Assembly (NCBI GenBank): GCA_034926415.1
Contig: JAYFRC010000103.1
Coordinates: 1-13,277, forward strand
Direction of reading: 5' to 3'
DNA: 13,277 nucleotides
From: JAYFRC01 sp034926415
GTDB taxonomy: Bacteria > Bacillota > Clostridia > Oscillospirales > Oscillospiraceae
Positions 1 to 6,742 of this stretch are shown one piece after another. The notes beneath the pieces are model-generated. The model did no database searches. It saw only the letters and a list, made by a program, of their open reading frames with translations, and was not told where the DNA came from. Made by a program: the position numbers and the translations under genes. Numbering within the stretch: the stretch's first letter is position 1; every line of letters starts with the position of its first letter.

Positions 1-113
1 GCTTTTTCTCGCGGCGAAACGCCGCATAATACTCGACGGCGGGCGGAAAAACCGCCCCGCAGTTGACTGTTTTAAGCGCATCTTCACCTCGCTTCGACGA
101 AAGCTCAGATGCG
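1..113 (-). promoter_or_regulatory. Structured 5' leader of a divergent transcript leaving the window
   Basis: This is the expected transcribed stretch downstream of the minus-strand promoter at 120-149. It holds three stem-loops in series: CGCATCT (77-83) pairing with AGATGCG (107-113) around an inner hairpin, a GGGCGG/CCGCCC hairpin near 42-58, and GCGGCG-AAA-CGCCGC at 11-25. No start codon with a convincing ribosome binding site is visible, so the coding start lies left of base 1. By Firmicute synteny the gene could be rpmH (ribosomal protein L34), but no L34 residues are visible here and this is inference only. Confidence 0.45.
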
Positions 114-119
114 GAGGAT

Positions 120-149
120 ATTATACTATATTTTAGATAAGAATGTCAA
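120..149 (-). promoter_or_regulatory. Sigma-A type promoter firing leftward, divergent to dnaA
   Basis: On the minus strand the sequence reads TTGACA (149-144), an 18-base spacer, then TATAAT (125-120). Both hexamers match the consensus perfectly, with a near-ideal spacer. Transcription should begin around 113 and run off the left edge. Confidence 0.8.
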
Positions 150-304
150 CTCATTTCTTCTCTCTTTTGCCGGTTCGGAGCCTTTTTTCAAACTTTTGCG
201 CGGCATCGATAAACGGCGACAAAATATGGAGAAATTTTGCCGCGCTGCCACCACATATAGACGTTTTTCGCTGCAGATTTCAGTAATATATTATTAAATA
301 TGTA
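150..304. other. Non-coding stretch between divergent promoters
   Basis: No plausible gene is visible. The right-hand part (about 280-306) is strongly AT-rich and could melt easily, but it has no cluster of DnaA boxes beside it, so I do not call it the unwinding element. The open frame through 109-297 has no ribosome binding site and no recognisable protein character. Confidence 0.5.
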
Positions 305-333
305 TAGACAAAATAGCTCCCTTTTGGTATAAT
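305..333 (+). promoter_or_regulatory. dnaA promoter
   Basis: TAGACA (305-310), a 17-base spacer and TATAAT (328-333) form a strong vegetative promoter with one mismatch in the -35 element. It lies about 100 bases before the dnaA start, leaving a leader of roughly 90 nt. Confidence 0.8.
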
Positions 334-360
334 AAAAGCGGCAATTTTTGCGCTGTTTCG

Positions 361-408
361 GGCTTTCACGCGCTCCGCGCTGCGGAAGCCTTCTGACGGC
401 CGTTTTTT
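361..408 (+). promoter_or_regulatory. Stem-loop in the dnaA leader, followed by a T-run
   Basis: GGCTT (361-365) pairs with AAGCC (386-390). Inside, GCGC (370-373) pairs with GCGC (377-380) across a TCC loop. A second small GC palindrome (CGGCCG) and a run of six T residues follow just before the ribosome binding site. The layout could act as an attenuator or an mRNA-stability element. The pairing is seen in the sequence; the role is inference. Confidence 0.35.
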
Positions 409-410
409 AT

Positions 411-419
411 TTTTCCACA
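411..419 (+). promoter_or_regulatory. DnaA box abutting the dnaA ribosome binding site
   Basis: TTTTCCACA differs from the classical TTATCCACA only at position 3, the same substitution seen in every box of the dnaA-dnaN gap. Its last base is shared with the AAGGAGA ribosome binding site (419-425), so DnaA bound here could plausibly affect its own expression. Confidence 0.55.
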
Positions 420-431
420 AGGAGATGCTTT

Positions 432-1748
432 ATGAATTCCATTGCCGACATCTGGACAAACATTCTCGATCGAATGAAGGGCTCTCTGTCGGAGACGACG
501 ATATCCACATGGTTCGACGATACGGAGCCCGTCGCGCTCAAGGACAATTCTTTTATCCTCCACTGCCCAAACGAATTTAAGCGCGGCACTATAGAAGCAA
601 GATACGTTCCGCAGATAAAGGAAGCCCTGCACGACATCTTTTCGGACGACTTCGATGTCGTGCTTCTCGACGACGAGGGTTTTGGCGCGCTGAACGCCCA
701 TAAGGTGCAGCAGCACGCGTCGCTGCTTGAATCGCCGGAATTTACGTTCGAGCGGTTTGTCGTAGGAAACTCGAACAAGCTTGCCTATGCCGCTGCTCAC
801 CGAGTGGCGGACGCCCCGGCTCAGGATTACAACCCCCTTTTCATCTACGGAGACTCCGGCCTTGGCAAAACCCACCTCATATACGCCATAGCTCACGAGA
901 TACGCGACAATAACCCCGCCGCGAAAATCGTCTATATAAAGGGCGACGATTTCACGAATGAACTTGTCCAGGCGATACGCGAGGGCCGGCAGGGCGAATT
1001 CCACAACAAATACCGTGCCGCCGATCTTTTTCTAATGGACGACGTGCAGTTCATAAGCGGCCGTAAAGAAACTCAGGAAGAGTTCTTCCATACATTTAAT
1101 ACTCTCTATGAGGCCAAAAAACAAATCGTGCTGACCTCCGACCGTCCTCCGAAGGAAATGACACAGCTTCAGGAAAGACTCCAGACGCGCTTTGAATGGG
1201 GCCTCCTGGTGGATGTTCAAAGACCGGATTACGAAACGAGGCTCGCAATAATCAAAAACAAGGCTTCCCAGCTCGGAGTCAAGCTGCCGGAGTCCATATG
1301 CGTCTATATCGCGGAAAACGTTACCGCGAACGTCCGCCAAATTGAGGGCACTGTCAAGAAGATACAGGCCTACCGCGAGCTGCTAGGAAGCGATATCGAC
1401 GAAGAGAGCGCCGCGAGAGCCGTCCGGGATATGCTTAAAAAGGACAATGAGTTCGTTCCGTCGTCGAAGTTAATTATCTCGGAAATATGCAAGTACTATC
1501 GCATAGACGAATCCACCATCCGCGGTCAGCAGCGAAACCGCGACGCGGTCAACGGCCGCCAGATAGCTATGTATCTTATCCGCCGCACTACGAGCCTCTC
1601 TCTCAACGAGATAGGTCGGGAATTCGACGACAGGGATCACGCTACCGTGATGCACTCCATCGAAAAGGTCGAAAAAAAGATGAACGAGAATCCTGCTTTC
1701 GCCGAAACAGTCAAGGCTATAACGGCGAATATAAACGCCAAAAACTGA
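432..1748 (+). CDS. dnaA: Chromosomal replication initiator protein DnaA
   Basis: DnaA binds DnaA boxes, opens the origin and recruits the replicative helicase. The protein is 438 aa, normal for Firmicutes. I chose ATG 432 because AAGGAGA (419-425) lies 6 bases upstream; the in-frame ATG at 348 lies inside the leader and has no such site. Domain I is about residues 1-80, a short linker follows, the AAA+ ATPase spans about 105-325 and DNA-binding domain IV about 340-438. Visible motifs are Walker A GDSGLGKTH (140-148), Walker B LFLMDDVQF (199-207), sensor 1 TSD (235-237), the arginine-finger region LQTRFEWGL around R253, sensor 2 NVRQIEG (300-306) and the domain IV signature RDHATVMH (401-408). 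That signature is preceded by DD where GG is usual, and has A-T where many family members have T-T. It is the first gene of the replication cluster, with its own promoter at 305-333. Confidence 0.98.
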   Translation: MNSIADIWTNILDRMKGSLSETTISTWFDDTEPVALKDNSFILHCPNEFKRGTIEARYVPQIKEALHDIFSDDFDVVLLDDEGFGALNAHKVQQHASLLESPEFTFERFVVGNSNKLAYAAAHRVADAPAQDYNPLFIYGDSGLGKTHLIYAIAHEIRDNNPAAKIVYIKGDDFTNELVQAIREGRQGEFHNKYRAADLFLMDDVQFISGRKETQEEFFHTFNTLYEAKKQIVLTSDRPPKEMTQLQERLQTRFEWGLLVDVQRPDYETRLAIIKNKASQLGVKLPESICVYIAENVTANVRQIEGTVKKIQAYRELLGSDIDEESAARAVRDMLKKDNEFVPSSKLIISEICKYYRIDESTIRGQQRNRDAVNGRQIAMYLIRRTTSLSLNEIGREFDDRDHATVMHSIEKVEKKMNENPAFAETVKAITANINAKN

Positions 1749-1755
1749 TACTCTT

Positions 1756-1844
1756 TTTTACACATTTCAACGTTTATCACCAGCGCTCTTTCTGTGGAAA
1801 ACTTTTTTGTCACATTTACGTTGAAAAACTCTCTTTTTTGCACA
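1756..1844. promoter_or_regulatory. Three dispersed DnaA boxes in oriC
   Basis: The boxes are TTTTACACA (1756-1764, plus), TTTTCCACA on the minus strand (1793-1801, read as TGTGGAAAA) and TTTTGCACA (1836-1844, plus). Each matches TTATNCACA at every position except the third, which is T in all of them. Their orientation is mixed. Confidence 0.7.
1765..1826. repeat. 9-bp perfect inverted repeat in oriC
   Basis: TTTCAACGT (1765-1773) is the exact reverse complement of ACGTTGAAA (1818-1826), with 44 bases between them. The left arm directly abuts the box at 1756-1764, and the minus-strand box at 1793-1801 lies between the arms. It could be a regulator site or help shape the origin complex; no function is established from sequence. 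Confidence 0.55.
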
Positions 1845-1890
1845 CCGCCGTGTTAACGCTTTTTTCTCTTAGTTCCGAGCGTTTTTCCGG

Positions 1891-1908
1891 TTTTCCACTT
1901 TTTCCACG
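1891..1908 (+). promoter_or_regulatory. Tandem DnaA boxes next to the unwinding element
   Basis: TTTTCCACT (1891-1899) and TTTTCCACG (1900-1908) sit head to tail without a gap. Both have two mismatches to the canonical box (position 3 and the last base). Their position beside the trio element corresponds to the boxes that load DnaA onto single-stranded DNA in Bacillus subtilis. Confidence 0.7.
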
Positions 1909-1911
1909 CCT

Positions 1912-1926
1912 CTACTACTACTGCTA
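1912..1926. promoter_or_regulatory. DnaA-trio origin element
   Basis: CTACTACTACTGCTA reads on the opposite strand, 3' to 5', as GAT GAT GAT GAC GAT, which are DnaA-trio repeats. The fourth trio deviates (GAC). It starts three bases after the tandem boxes, behind a short GCC spacer, and runs into AT-rich DNA, as in known Firmicute origins. Known role: DnaA assembles along this strand to melt the origin. Confidence 0.85.
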
Positions 1927-1960
1927 AAATATATATTATATTCTTCCTAAAGATAAATTA
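1927..1960. other. DNA unwinding element
   Basis: This stretch is almost entirely A and T (AAATATATATTATATT, then TAAAGATAAATTA) immediately after the DnaA-trio, where initial strand opening is expected. It also precedes dnaN and could contain its promoter, though no clear -35/-10 pair stands out. Confidence 0.75.
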
Positions 1961-1981
1961 TTCGTAAAGGGGAACACCACA

Positions 1982-3097
1982 ATGAAATTCTGCTGCGAAA
2001 AAGCTCTCATCCAGAACGCCATAAATACCGCATCCCGCGCAGCGGCCGTCAAAAGTTCGATTCCCGCGCTCGAAGGACTGCTGATACGCGCAGAGGGCGA
2101 AAAAATATCCGTCTGCGGCTACAATATGCAGACCGGCATACGCACCAGTACGCCCGCTTCCGTCATAGAAGAAGGAGAACTGGTTCTTTCGGCGCGGTTA
2201 TTCGGCGATATTATTCGCAAGATGCCGGATGACATAATATATTTTTCATCGGACGAAAAACTTATGGTGAATGTTGCCTGCGGTGACGCAGCCTTTGATA
2301 TTCCGGGACTGTCCGCCTCCGATTTTCCGGAGCTGCCTTCTGTCGAGGATCAGTATTCCTGCGACATCAAGCAGAGTGTCCTTCGCGAGATGATAGAGGG
2401 CACGTCCTTTGCCGTTTCGACAAACGAGAGCAGGATAGTCCATACCGGTTCGCTCTTTGAGATAACTGATAAAGATATGACGGTAGTCTCCGTCGACGGG
2501 TTCAGGCTCGCCATGCGCAAGGAAAAGATAGAAAAACTTGAGGGCGGCGCGTTTTCCTTTGTTGCTCCGGGAACGGCGTTGAACGAGGTCGAAAAAATCT
2601 GCGCCGAAACTGACGACGTTATAACGATAATCCTTGGCTCGAGGCACGTCCAGTTCATGACGAGCGGCACCATGCTCATCTGCCGCCGGCTCGAGGGCGA
2701 CTTTCTCGATTACAGAAACGCAATACCGCGCAAAAACAGCATAAGCATAATGGCTGAGACAAAGGCGCTGATGGACAGTATAGATCGCGTCAGCGTTGTC
2801 ATAAGCGATAAGCTCAAGAGCCCTGTGCGCTGTGTATTCGGAGAAGGGCAGATAAGCCTTTCCGCAAAGACCGGAAACGGCGATTCTAAAGACGTCTGTA
2901 AAATGGAGGGCGATGGACAGGGGCTTGAAATAGGCTTCAATAACCGCTATCTGATGGACGCGTTGCGCTATGTGTCCGCAGAAAAGATAAAAATAGAGCT
3001 CAACAGCAGCATTTCTCCCTGTATAATCGTTCCGACCGAGGGCGAGGAGAACTTCCTTTATATGGTGCTCCCGGTCAGATTGAAGGCGAACGCGTGA
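1982..3097 (+). CDS. dnaN: DNA polymerase III sliding clamp, beta subunit
   Basis: The beta clamp encircles DNA and tethers the replicative polymerase; it also docks other partners through its hydrophobic cleft. The product is 371 aa, the usual length, and forms three similar domains (about 1-120, 125-250, 255-371). Visible family features are DGFRLAMR (172-179), the EGDFLDYRNAIP segment (238-249, normally EG-x-FPDY-x-x-x-IP) and the C-terminal YMVLPVRL (360-367), equivalent to the usual YLIMPMRL strand. AAAGGGGAA (1966-1974) lies 7 bases before ATG 1982. The gene follows oriC directly. The next gene starts 4 bases after its stop codon, so the two are very likely cotranscribed. Confidence 0.97.
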   Translation: MKFCCEKALIQNAINTASRAAAVKSSIPALEGLLIRAEGEKISVCGYNMQTGIRTSTPASVIEEGELVLSARLFGDIIRKMPDDIIYFSSDEKLMVNVACGDAAFDIPGLSASDFPELPSVEDQYSCDIKQSVLREMIEGTSFAVSTNESRIVHTGSLFEITDKDMTVVSVDGFRLAMRKEKIEKLEGGAFSFVAPGTALNEVEKICAETDDVITIILGSRHVQFMTSGTMLICRRLEGDFLDYRNAIPRKNSISIMAETKALMDSIDRVSVVISDKLKSPVRCVFGEGQISLSAKTGNGDSKDVCKMEGDGQGLEIGFNNRYLMDALRYVSAEKIKIELNSSISPCIIVPTEGEENFLYMVLPVRLKANA

Positions 3098-3101
3098 TAA
3101 T

Positions 3102-3320
3102 ATGAAAAAAGGTATCTATATAAAAACAGAATATATAAAGCTTGATTCCCTGCTTAAGCTCGCGGGCGCGGTACAGACCGGCGGCGAGGCCAAGATGCTT
3201 ATAAACGATGGAGAAGTAAAGGTCGATGGCGAGGTCTGCACCATGCGCGGGAAAAAAATACGTCCCGGAAATACCGTGAATGTCGGCGGCGTAGACTACT
3301 GCGTGACATATGAGACATGA
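3102..3320 (+). CDS. yaaA: S4 domain RNA-binding protein YaaA (RlbA family)
   Basis: This small 72-aa protein consists almost entirely of one S4 RNA-binding domain. The stretch LDSLLKLAGAVQTGGEAK (residues 14-31) followed by LINDGEVKVDGE and RGKKIRPGNTV has the S4 pattern of a helix pair and a basic strand. The equivalent Bacillus protein sits at the same place between dnaN and recF and has been linked to ribosome biogenesis. There is no good ribosome binding site before ATG 3102, so translation probably depends on reinitiation from dnaN, whose stop lies 4 bases upstream. The stop overlaps the recF start in an ATGA, indicating further coupling. Confidence 0.9.
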   Translation: MKKGIYIKTEYIKLDSLLKLAGAVQTGGEAKMLINDGEVKVDGEVCTMRGKKIRPGNTVNVGGVDYCVTYET

Positions 3321-4420
3321 ATATCAGAGAGCTGACACTTGAAAATTTCAGGAATTACAGGAGCCAGACGATAGCGTTTGATGAAAAAACAAACGTGATT
3401 TATGGCGACAATGCTCAGGGAAAGACCAATCTGCTTGAAGCGATGGTCTGTCTTTCCGTCGGCCGCTCTCCGAGAACGCGCGGCGACCGCGACATGATAG
3501 CGTTTGATGCCAAGAGCGCTAAAATAAGTGCGCTGTCACAGGCGCGGGACAGGGAATTCCGCACGGAGATGGAGCTTTCAAGGGGACGGCAGAAAAAGAT
3601 AACGGTAAACGGAGTGAGGATAAAGAGAAACTGCGACCTCGGAGGCGTGCTGAACACCGTGTTTTTCTGCCCGGACGACCTTATGCTCATCCGCGATGGA
3701 GCGGCAGCGCGCAGAAGGTTTCTCGACAGCGCACTGTGCCAGCTTCGTCCGCGTTATGCGAAGGCTTATGCCGATTATCTTCGCGCGTACGACAGCAAGC
3801 TGCGCATACTGCGCGACGGCGAGGAAAGACCAGATATGCTGCGCGCGCTGCCGGACTTCAACGAACAGTTGGCAAGAAGCGGCGCGGTCATAATCAGATA
3901 TCGCGCGCAGTACTGCAAAAAACTTGCGCAGTATGCGGCGGCGGCGCATGGGGAGTGCAGCGGAGGCCGGGAATCTCTTGCTCTTGCGTATAAAACCGTA
4001 AGCACTGTCGAAGACCCGCTTGAGGAGGAAGACAAAATCGCAGAGAGGCTCCGCCAGCATCAGGAGGAACATTACGGGGCGGAAATCGCCAGCGGCATGT
4101 GTCTTTCCGGGCCGCATAAAGACGATATAGAAGTTCTCATCGGCGGCCGGGCGGCGAGGTCGTTTTCATCACAGGGACAGACGCGGACGGCGGCGCTGGC
4201 GCTTAAGCTCGCGGAGCGCGAGATATGCCGCAACGCCACGGGAGAATATCCGGTGCTGCTGCTGGACGATGTGCTTTCAGAGCTCGACGATACGAGGCAG
4301 GAATTCGTTCTCAACCGCATTTCCGGCGGGCAGGTGTTTATTACCTGCTGCGAGGACGACAGGCTCAATGGGCTTATGAATGGAAAAGGGTTCCATATAA
4401 AGAACGGGGAAGTACTGTAA
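3317..4420 (+). CDS. recF: DNA replication and repair protein RecF
   Basis: RecF is an SMC-like ATPase that binds gapped DNA and, with RecO and RecR, helps load RecA. The 367-aa product has the normal length and all the nucleotide-binding parts: Walker A GDNAQGKTN (30-38), the LSGPHKDD segment (263-270) typical of RecF, the ABC signature SSQGQTRTAALALKLAE (284-300) and Walker B PVLLLDDVLSELD (312-324). There is no long coiled coil, as expected for RecF rather than RecN or SMC. The start codon overlaps the yaaA stop (ATGA at 3317-3320), implying translational coupling. Confidence 0.97.
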   Translation: MNIRELTLENFRNYRSQTIAFDEKTNVIYGDNAQGKTNLLEAMVCLSVGRSPRTRGDRDMIAFDAKSAKISALSQARDREFRTEMELSRGRQKKITVNGVRIKRNCDLGGVLNTVFFCPDDLMLIRDGAAARRRFLDSALCQLRPRYAKAYADYLRAYDSKLRILRDGEERPDMLRALPDFNEQLARSGAVIIRYRAQYCKKLAQYAAAAHGECSGGRESLALAYKTVSTVEDPLEEEDKIAERLRQHQEEHYGAEIASGMCLSGPHKDDIEVLIGGRAARSFSSQGQTRTAALALKLAEREICRNATGEYPVLLLDDVLSELDDTRQEFVLNRISGGQVFITCCEDDRLNGLMNGKGFHIKNGEVL

Positions 4421-4448
4421 CAGATACCTTAAAAGAGGCGGTTTGATC

Positions 4449-4754
4449 ATGTATCTTCGGATAGGACAAAAAGATGCCGTAGCGGCCCGTGATATTATCG
4501 GCATATTTGATATGGATAACGCAACGGCGTCGCATATAACGCGGCAGACGCTCGCCGCTTGCGAAAAGGAAAGAAAAATTATCGCGGCCGGAAACGACTT
4601 GCCGCGGTCTTTTATAGTCTGCGCCACGCGCGAAAAACCGGCGCAAAAACGCGCGCACGGAGCGGATAAAAATAAAAACACGAAAATATGCATTTCACAG
4701 ATTTCCCCGCAGACGCTTCAAAAGCGCGCTGAAACGGGAGTTCTCGATGAATGA
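4449..4754 (+). CDS. remB: RemB-like DUF370 regulatory protein with an internal insertion
   Basis: The 101-aa product belongs to the RemA/RemB (DUF370) family. MYLRIGQKDAVAARDIIGIF (1-20) and CISQISPQTLQKR (81-93) match the two conserved ends. RemA activates biofilm genes in Bacillus subtilis and binds DNA as a ring; RemB lies between recF and gyrB there too, as here. Bacillus RemB is about 81 aa; this one carries about 17-20 extra, mostly basic residues around 62-79 (EKPAQKRAHGADKNKNT). I preferred ATG 4449 over TTG 4443 because AGAGGCGG (4434-4441) lies 7 bases before ATG but only 1 base before TTG. It follows recF by 28 bases and precedes gyrB by 29, so it is in the same operon. Confidence 0.88.
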   Translation: MYLRIGQKDAVAARDIIGIFDMDNATASHITRQTLAACEKERKIIAAGNDLPRSFIVCATREKPAQKRAHGADKNKNTKICISQISPQTLQKRAETGVLDE

Positions 4755-4783
4755 ATATCGGTTTTAAGACGGAGGTCAACTGA

Positions 4784-6727
4784 ATGGAAGAGCGCGAAGA
4801 AAACTACACCGTGGACAAGAACAACGAGTACGACGCCTCGGAAATACAAGTACTCGAGGGACTCGAAGCCGTAAGAAAGCGGCCTGGAATGTACATCGGC
4901 TCCACGTCGTCCAGCGGCTTGCACCACCTTGTTTACGAGATAGTGGACAACTCTATAGACGAGGCTCTGGCAGGCTACTGCTCGGAGATAAACGTCGTCA
5001 TCAACGACGGCGACACCATAACCGTGACAGACAACGGGCGAGGCATACCCGTGGATATCCAGGCGCAGACCGGGCGTCCGGCGCTCGAGGTCGTGTTCTC
5101 AGTGCTGCATGCGGGAGGAAAGTTCGGCGGCGGCGGATATAAAGTCTCCGGCGGACTGCACGGCGTGGGCGCTTCGGTTGTCAACGCCCTGTCCGAGTGG
5201 CTTGTGGTACAGGTTAACAAGGATGGTAAAATTTACCAGATGAAATTCTCCCGCGGCAAGATCGTCGACGAAATAAAGATAGTCGGGGAGACGGACAAGA
5301 CCGGAACGGTAGTCACGTTTAAGCCTGATTCCGAAATCTTTGAGGATACGGTTTATGATTACGAGATACTGCACACACGCATGCGCGAGCAGGCGTTCCT
5401 CAACGCCGGCCTTCGCATAACGGTCGAAGACAACCGCCCAGGCAAGGAGCAGCGCGATGATATGTGCTACGAGGGGGGTATCCGTGAGTTCGTAACATGG
5501 CTTAACCGCAGCAAGACCGAGCTGCATGAGAAAGTCATCTATATATCCGGAACACTGAACGACTCGATGGCGGAGATTGCCATGCAGTACAACGACGGAT
5601 ATAACGAGATGCTGCTTTCTTTTGCAAATAACATACACACGCCAGAAGGCGGTATGCACGAAGACGGCTTCAAGCGTGCGCTGACGCGCGTGCTCAACAG
5701 ATACGGACAGAAGAACGGCATTATCAAAAACGAGGAGAAGGTCTCCGGCGAGGACTGCCGCGAGGGGTTGACAGCCGTCATCTCCGTCAAGTTGACGGAC
5801 GCGCAGTTTGAGGGGCAGACGAAAGCCAAGCTCGGAAACAGCGAAATACGCACGCTCGTGGACAACATCGTAAACGACAAGCTTGACACATTCTTTGAGG
5901 AAAATCCCTCCGTTGCCCGCACCATACTCGACAAGGCTATGACCGCCAACCGCGCCCGCGAGGCTGCGAGAAAGGCGCGCGAGAGCGTGCGCCGCAAGAC
6001 TGCGCTCGGCGGCGCCGCGATGCCGGACAAGCTGCGCGACTGCAACGAGACGGATCCCGCGCTGACCGAGATATACATCGTCGAGGGCGACTCCGCGGGC
6101 GGCTCTGCCACTCAGGGACGCGACTCAAGATTCCAGGCCATACTTCCGCTTTGGGGCAAGATGCTCAACGTTGAAAAAGCGCGCGAGGACAAGGTCTACG
6201 GCAACGACAAGCTCCAGCCCGTCATAACCGCGCTCGGCGGGGGAATAGGCGACGAGTTCGATGTGACAAGGCTTCGATATCACAAGGTCGTCATAATGGC
6301 AGATGCCGACGTCGACGGTTCGCATATCCGCACGCTGCTGCTTACCTTTTTCTTCCGCTTTATGCGACCGCTCATTGAGCGCGGCTACGTCTACGCTGCC
6401 GTCCCGCCGCTTTACAAGCTGGCCCGCGGCAAGCAGACGCGCGTGGCTTTCTCCGACGAGGAGCGCGACAAGGTAAGCTCTGAGATGCGCGGTGACAATC
6501 CTAACGTGAAGATAGACATCGCGCGCTACAAGGGCCTCGGCGAGATGGATCCGCACGAGCTCTGGGCGACGACCATGAATCCCGACACACGCACGCTCAA
6601 GCGTATAACGCTGGACGATGCCATTGCGGCCGACCAGACGTTCAGCGTGCTTATGGGCGAGAAGGTAGAACCGCGCAAAGATTTCATCGAGAAAAACGCG
6701 CAGTACGCCACGAATCTGGATTATTAA
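4784..6727 (+). CDS. gyrB: DNA gyrase subunit B
   Basis: GyrB supplies the ATPase that drives negative supercoiling by gyrase. The 647-aa length is typical of the Firmicute type without the large enterobacterial insertion. In the N-terminal GHKL ATPase domain I see NSIDEALAGYC (56-66), DNGRGIPVD (83-91) and GLHGVGASVVNALS (124-137). In the TOPRIM domain I see EGDSAGGSATQGR (434-446) and DADVDGSHI (507-515), and YKGLGEMD (582-589) follows. The TOPRIM segment reads LPLWGKMLNVEKA: residue 457 is W where E. coli has the quinolone-pocket residue K447 and many bacteria have R. GGAGGT (4771-4776) is 7 bases before ATG 4784. gyrA starts 16 bases after the stop. Confidence 0.99.
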   Translation: MEEREENYTVDKNNEYDASEIQVLEGLEAVRKRPGMYIGSTSSSGLHHLVYEIVDNSIDEALAGYCSEINVVINDGDTITVTDNGRGIPVDIQAQTGRPALEVVFSVLHAGGKFGGGGYKVSGGLHGVGASVVNALSEWLVVQVNKDGKIYQMKFSRGKIVDEIKIVGETDKTGTVVTFKPDSEIFEDTVYDYEILHTRMREQAFLNAGLRITVEDNRPGKEQRDDMCYEGGIREFVTWLNRSKTELHEKVIYISGTLNDSMAEIAMQYNDGYNEMLLSFANNIHTPEGGMHEDGFKRALTRVLNRYGQKNGIIKNEEKVSGEDCREGLTAVISVKLTDAQFEGQTKAKLGNSEIRTLVDNIVNDKLDTFFEENPSVARTILDKAMTANRAREAARKARESVRRKTALGGAAMPDKLRDCNETDPALTEIYIVEGDSAGGSATQGRDSRFQAILPLWGKMLNVEKAREDKVYGNDKLQPVITALGGGIGDEFDVTRLRYHKVVIMADADVDGSHIRTLLLTFFFRFMRPLIERGYVYAAVPPLYKLARGKQTRVAFSDEERDKVSSEMRGDNPNVKIDIARYKGLGEMDPHELWATTMNPDTRTLKRITLDDAIAADQTFSVLMGEKVEPRKDFIEKNAQYATNLDY

Positions 6728-6742
6728 GGGAGGGAACAGAAT

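Larger units (their letters stand above)
1749..1960. other. oriC, dnaA-dnaN intergenic origin region
   Basis: This non-coding gap between dnaA and dnaN has the organisation of a Bacillus-type origin. Dispersed DnaA boxes come first, then a tandem box pair, a short GC-containing spacer, a DnaA-trio and an AT-rich unwinding stretch. The same order occurs at the right-hand end of the Bacillus subtilis origin. One more box lies in front of dnaA, giving a bipartite arrangement. Confidence 0.88.

Noticed and set aside
1..113. rpmH coding sequence on the minus strand
   Set aside because: No L34-like residues (basic RKR-rich short protein) appear in any minus-strand frame; only a leader is visible.
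109..297. 62-codon open frame upstream of dnaA
   Set aside because: It overlaps the minus-strand promoter, has no recognisable family and its composition follows the AT-rich DNA.
348..431. In-frame extension of dnaA to an upstream ATG at 348
   Set aside because: The extra 28 codons fall in the leader stem-loop, have no ribosome binding site and do not resemble DnaA; ATG 432 has AAGGAGA at the right distance.
503..511. ATATCCACA within dnaA as a DnaA box
   Set aside because: It is a single near-match inside a coding region, without neighbouring boxes, and is expected by chance.
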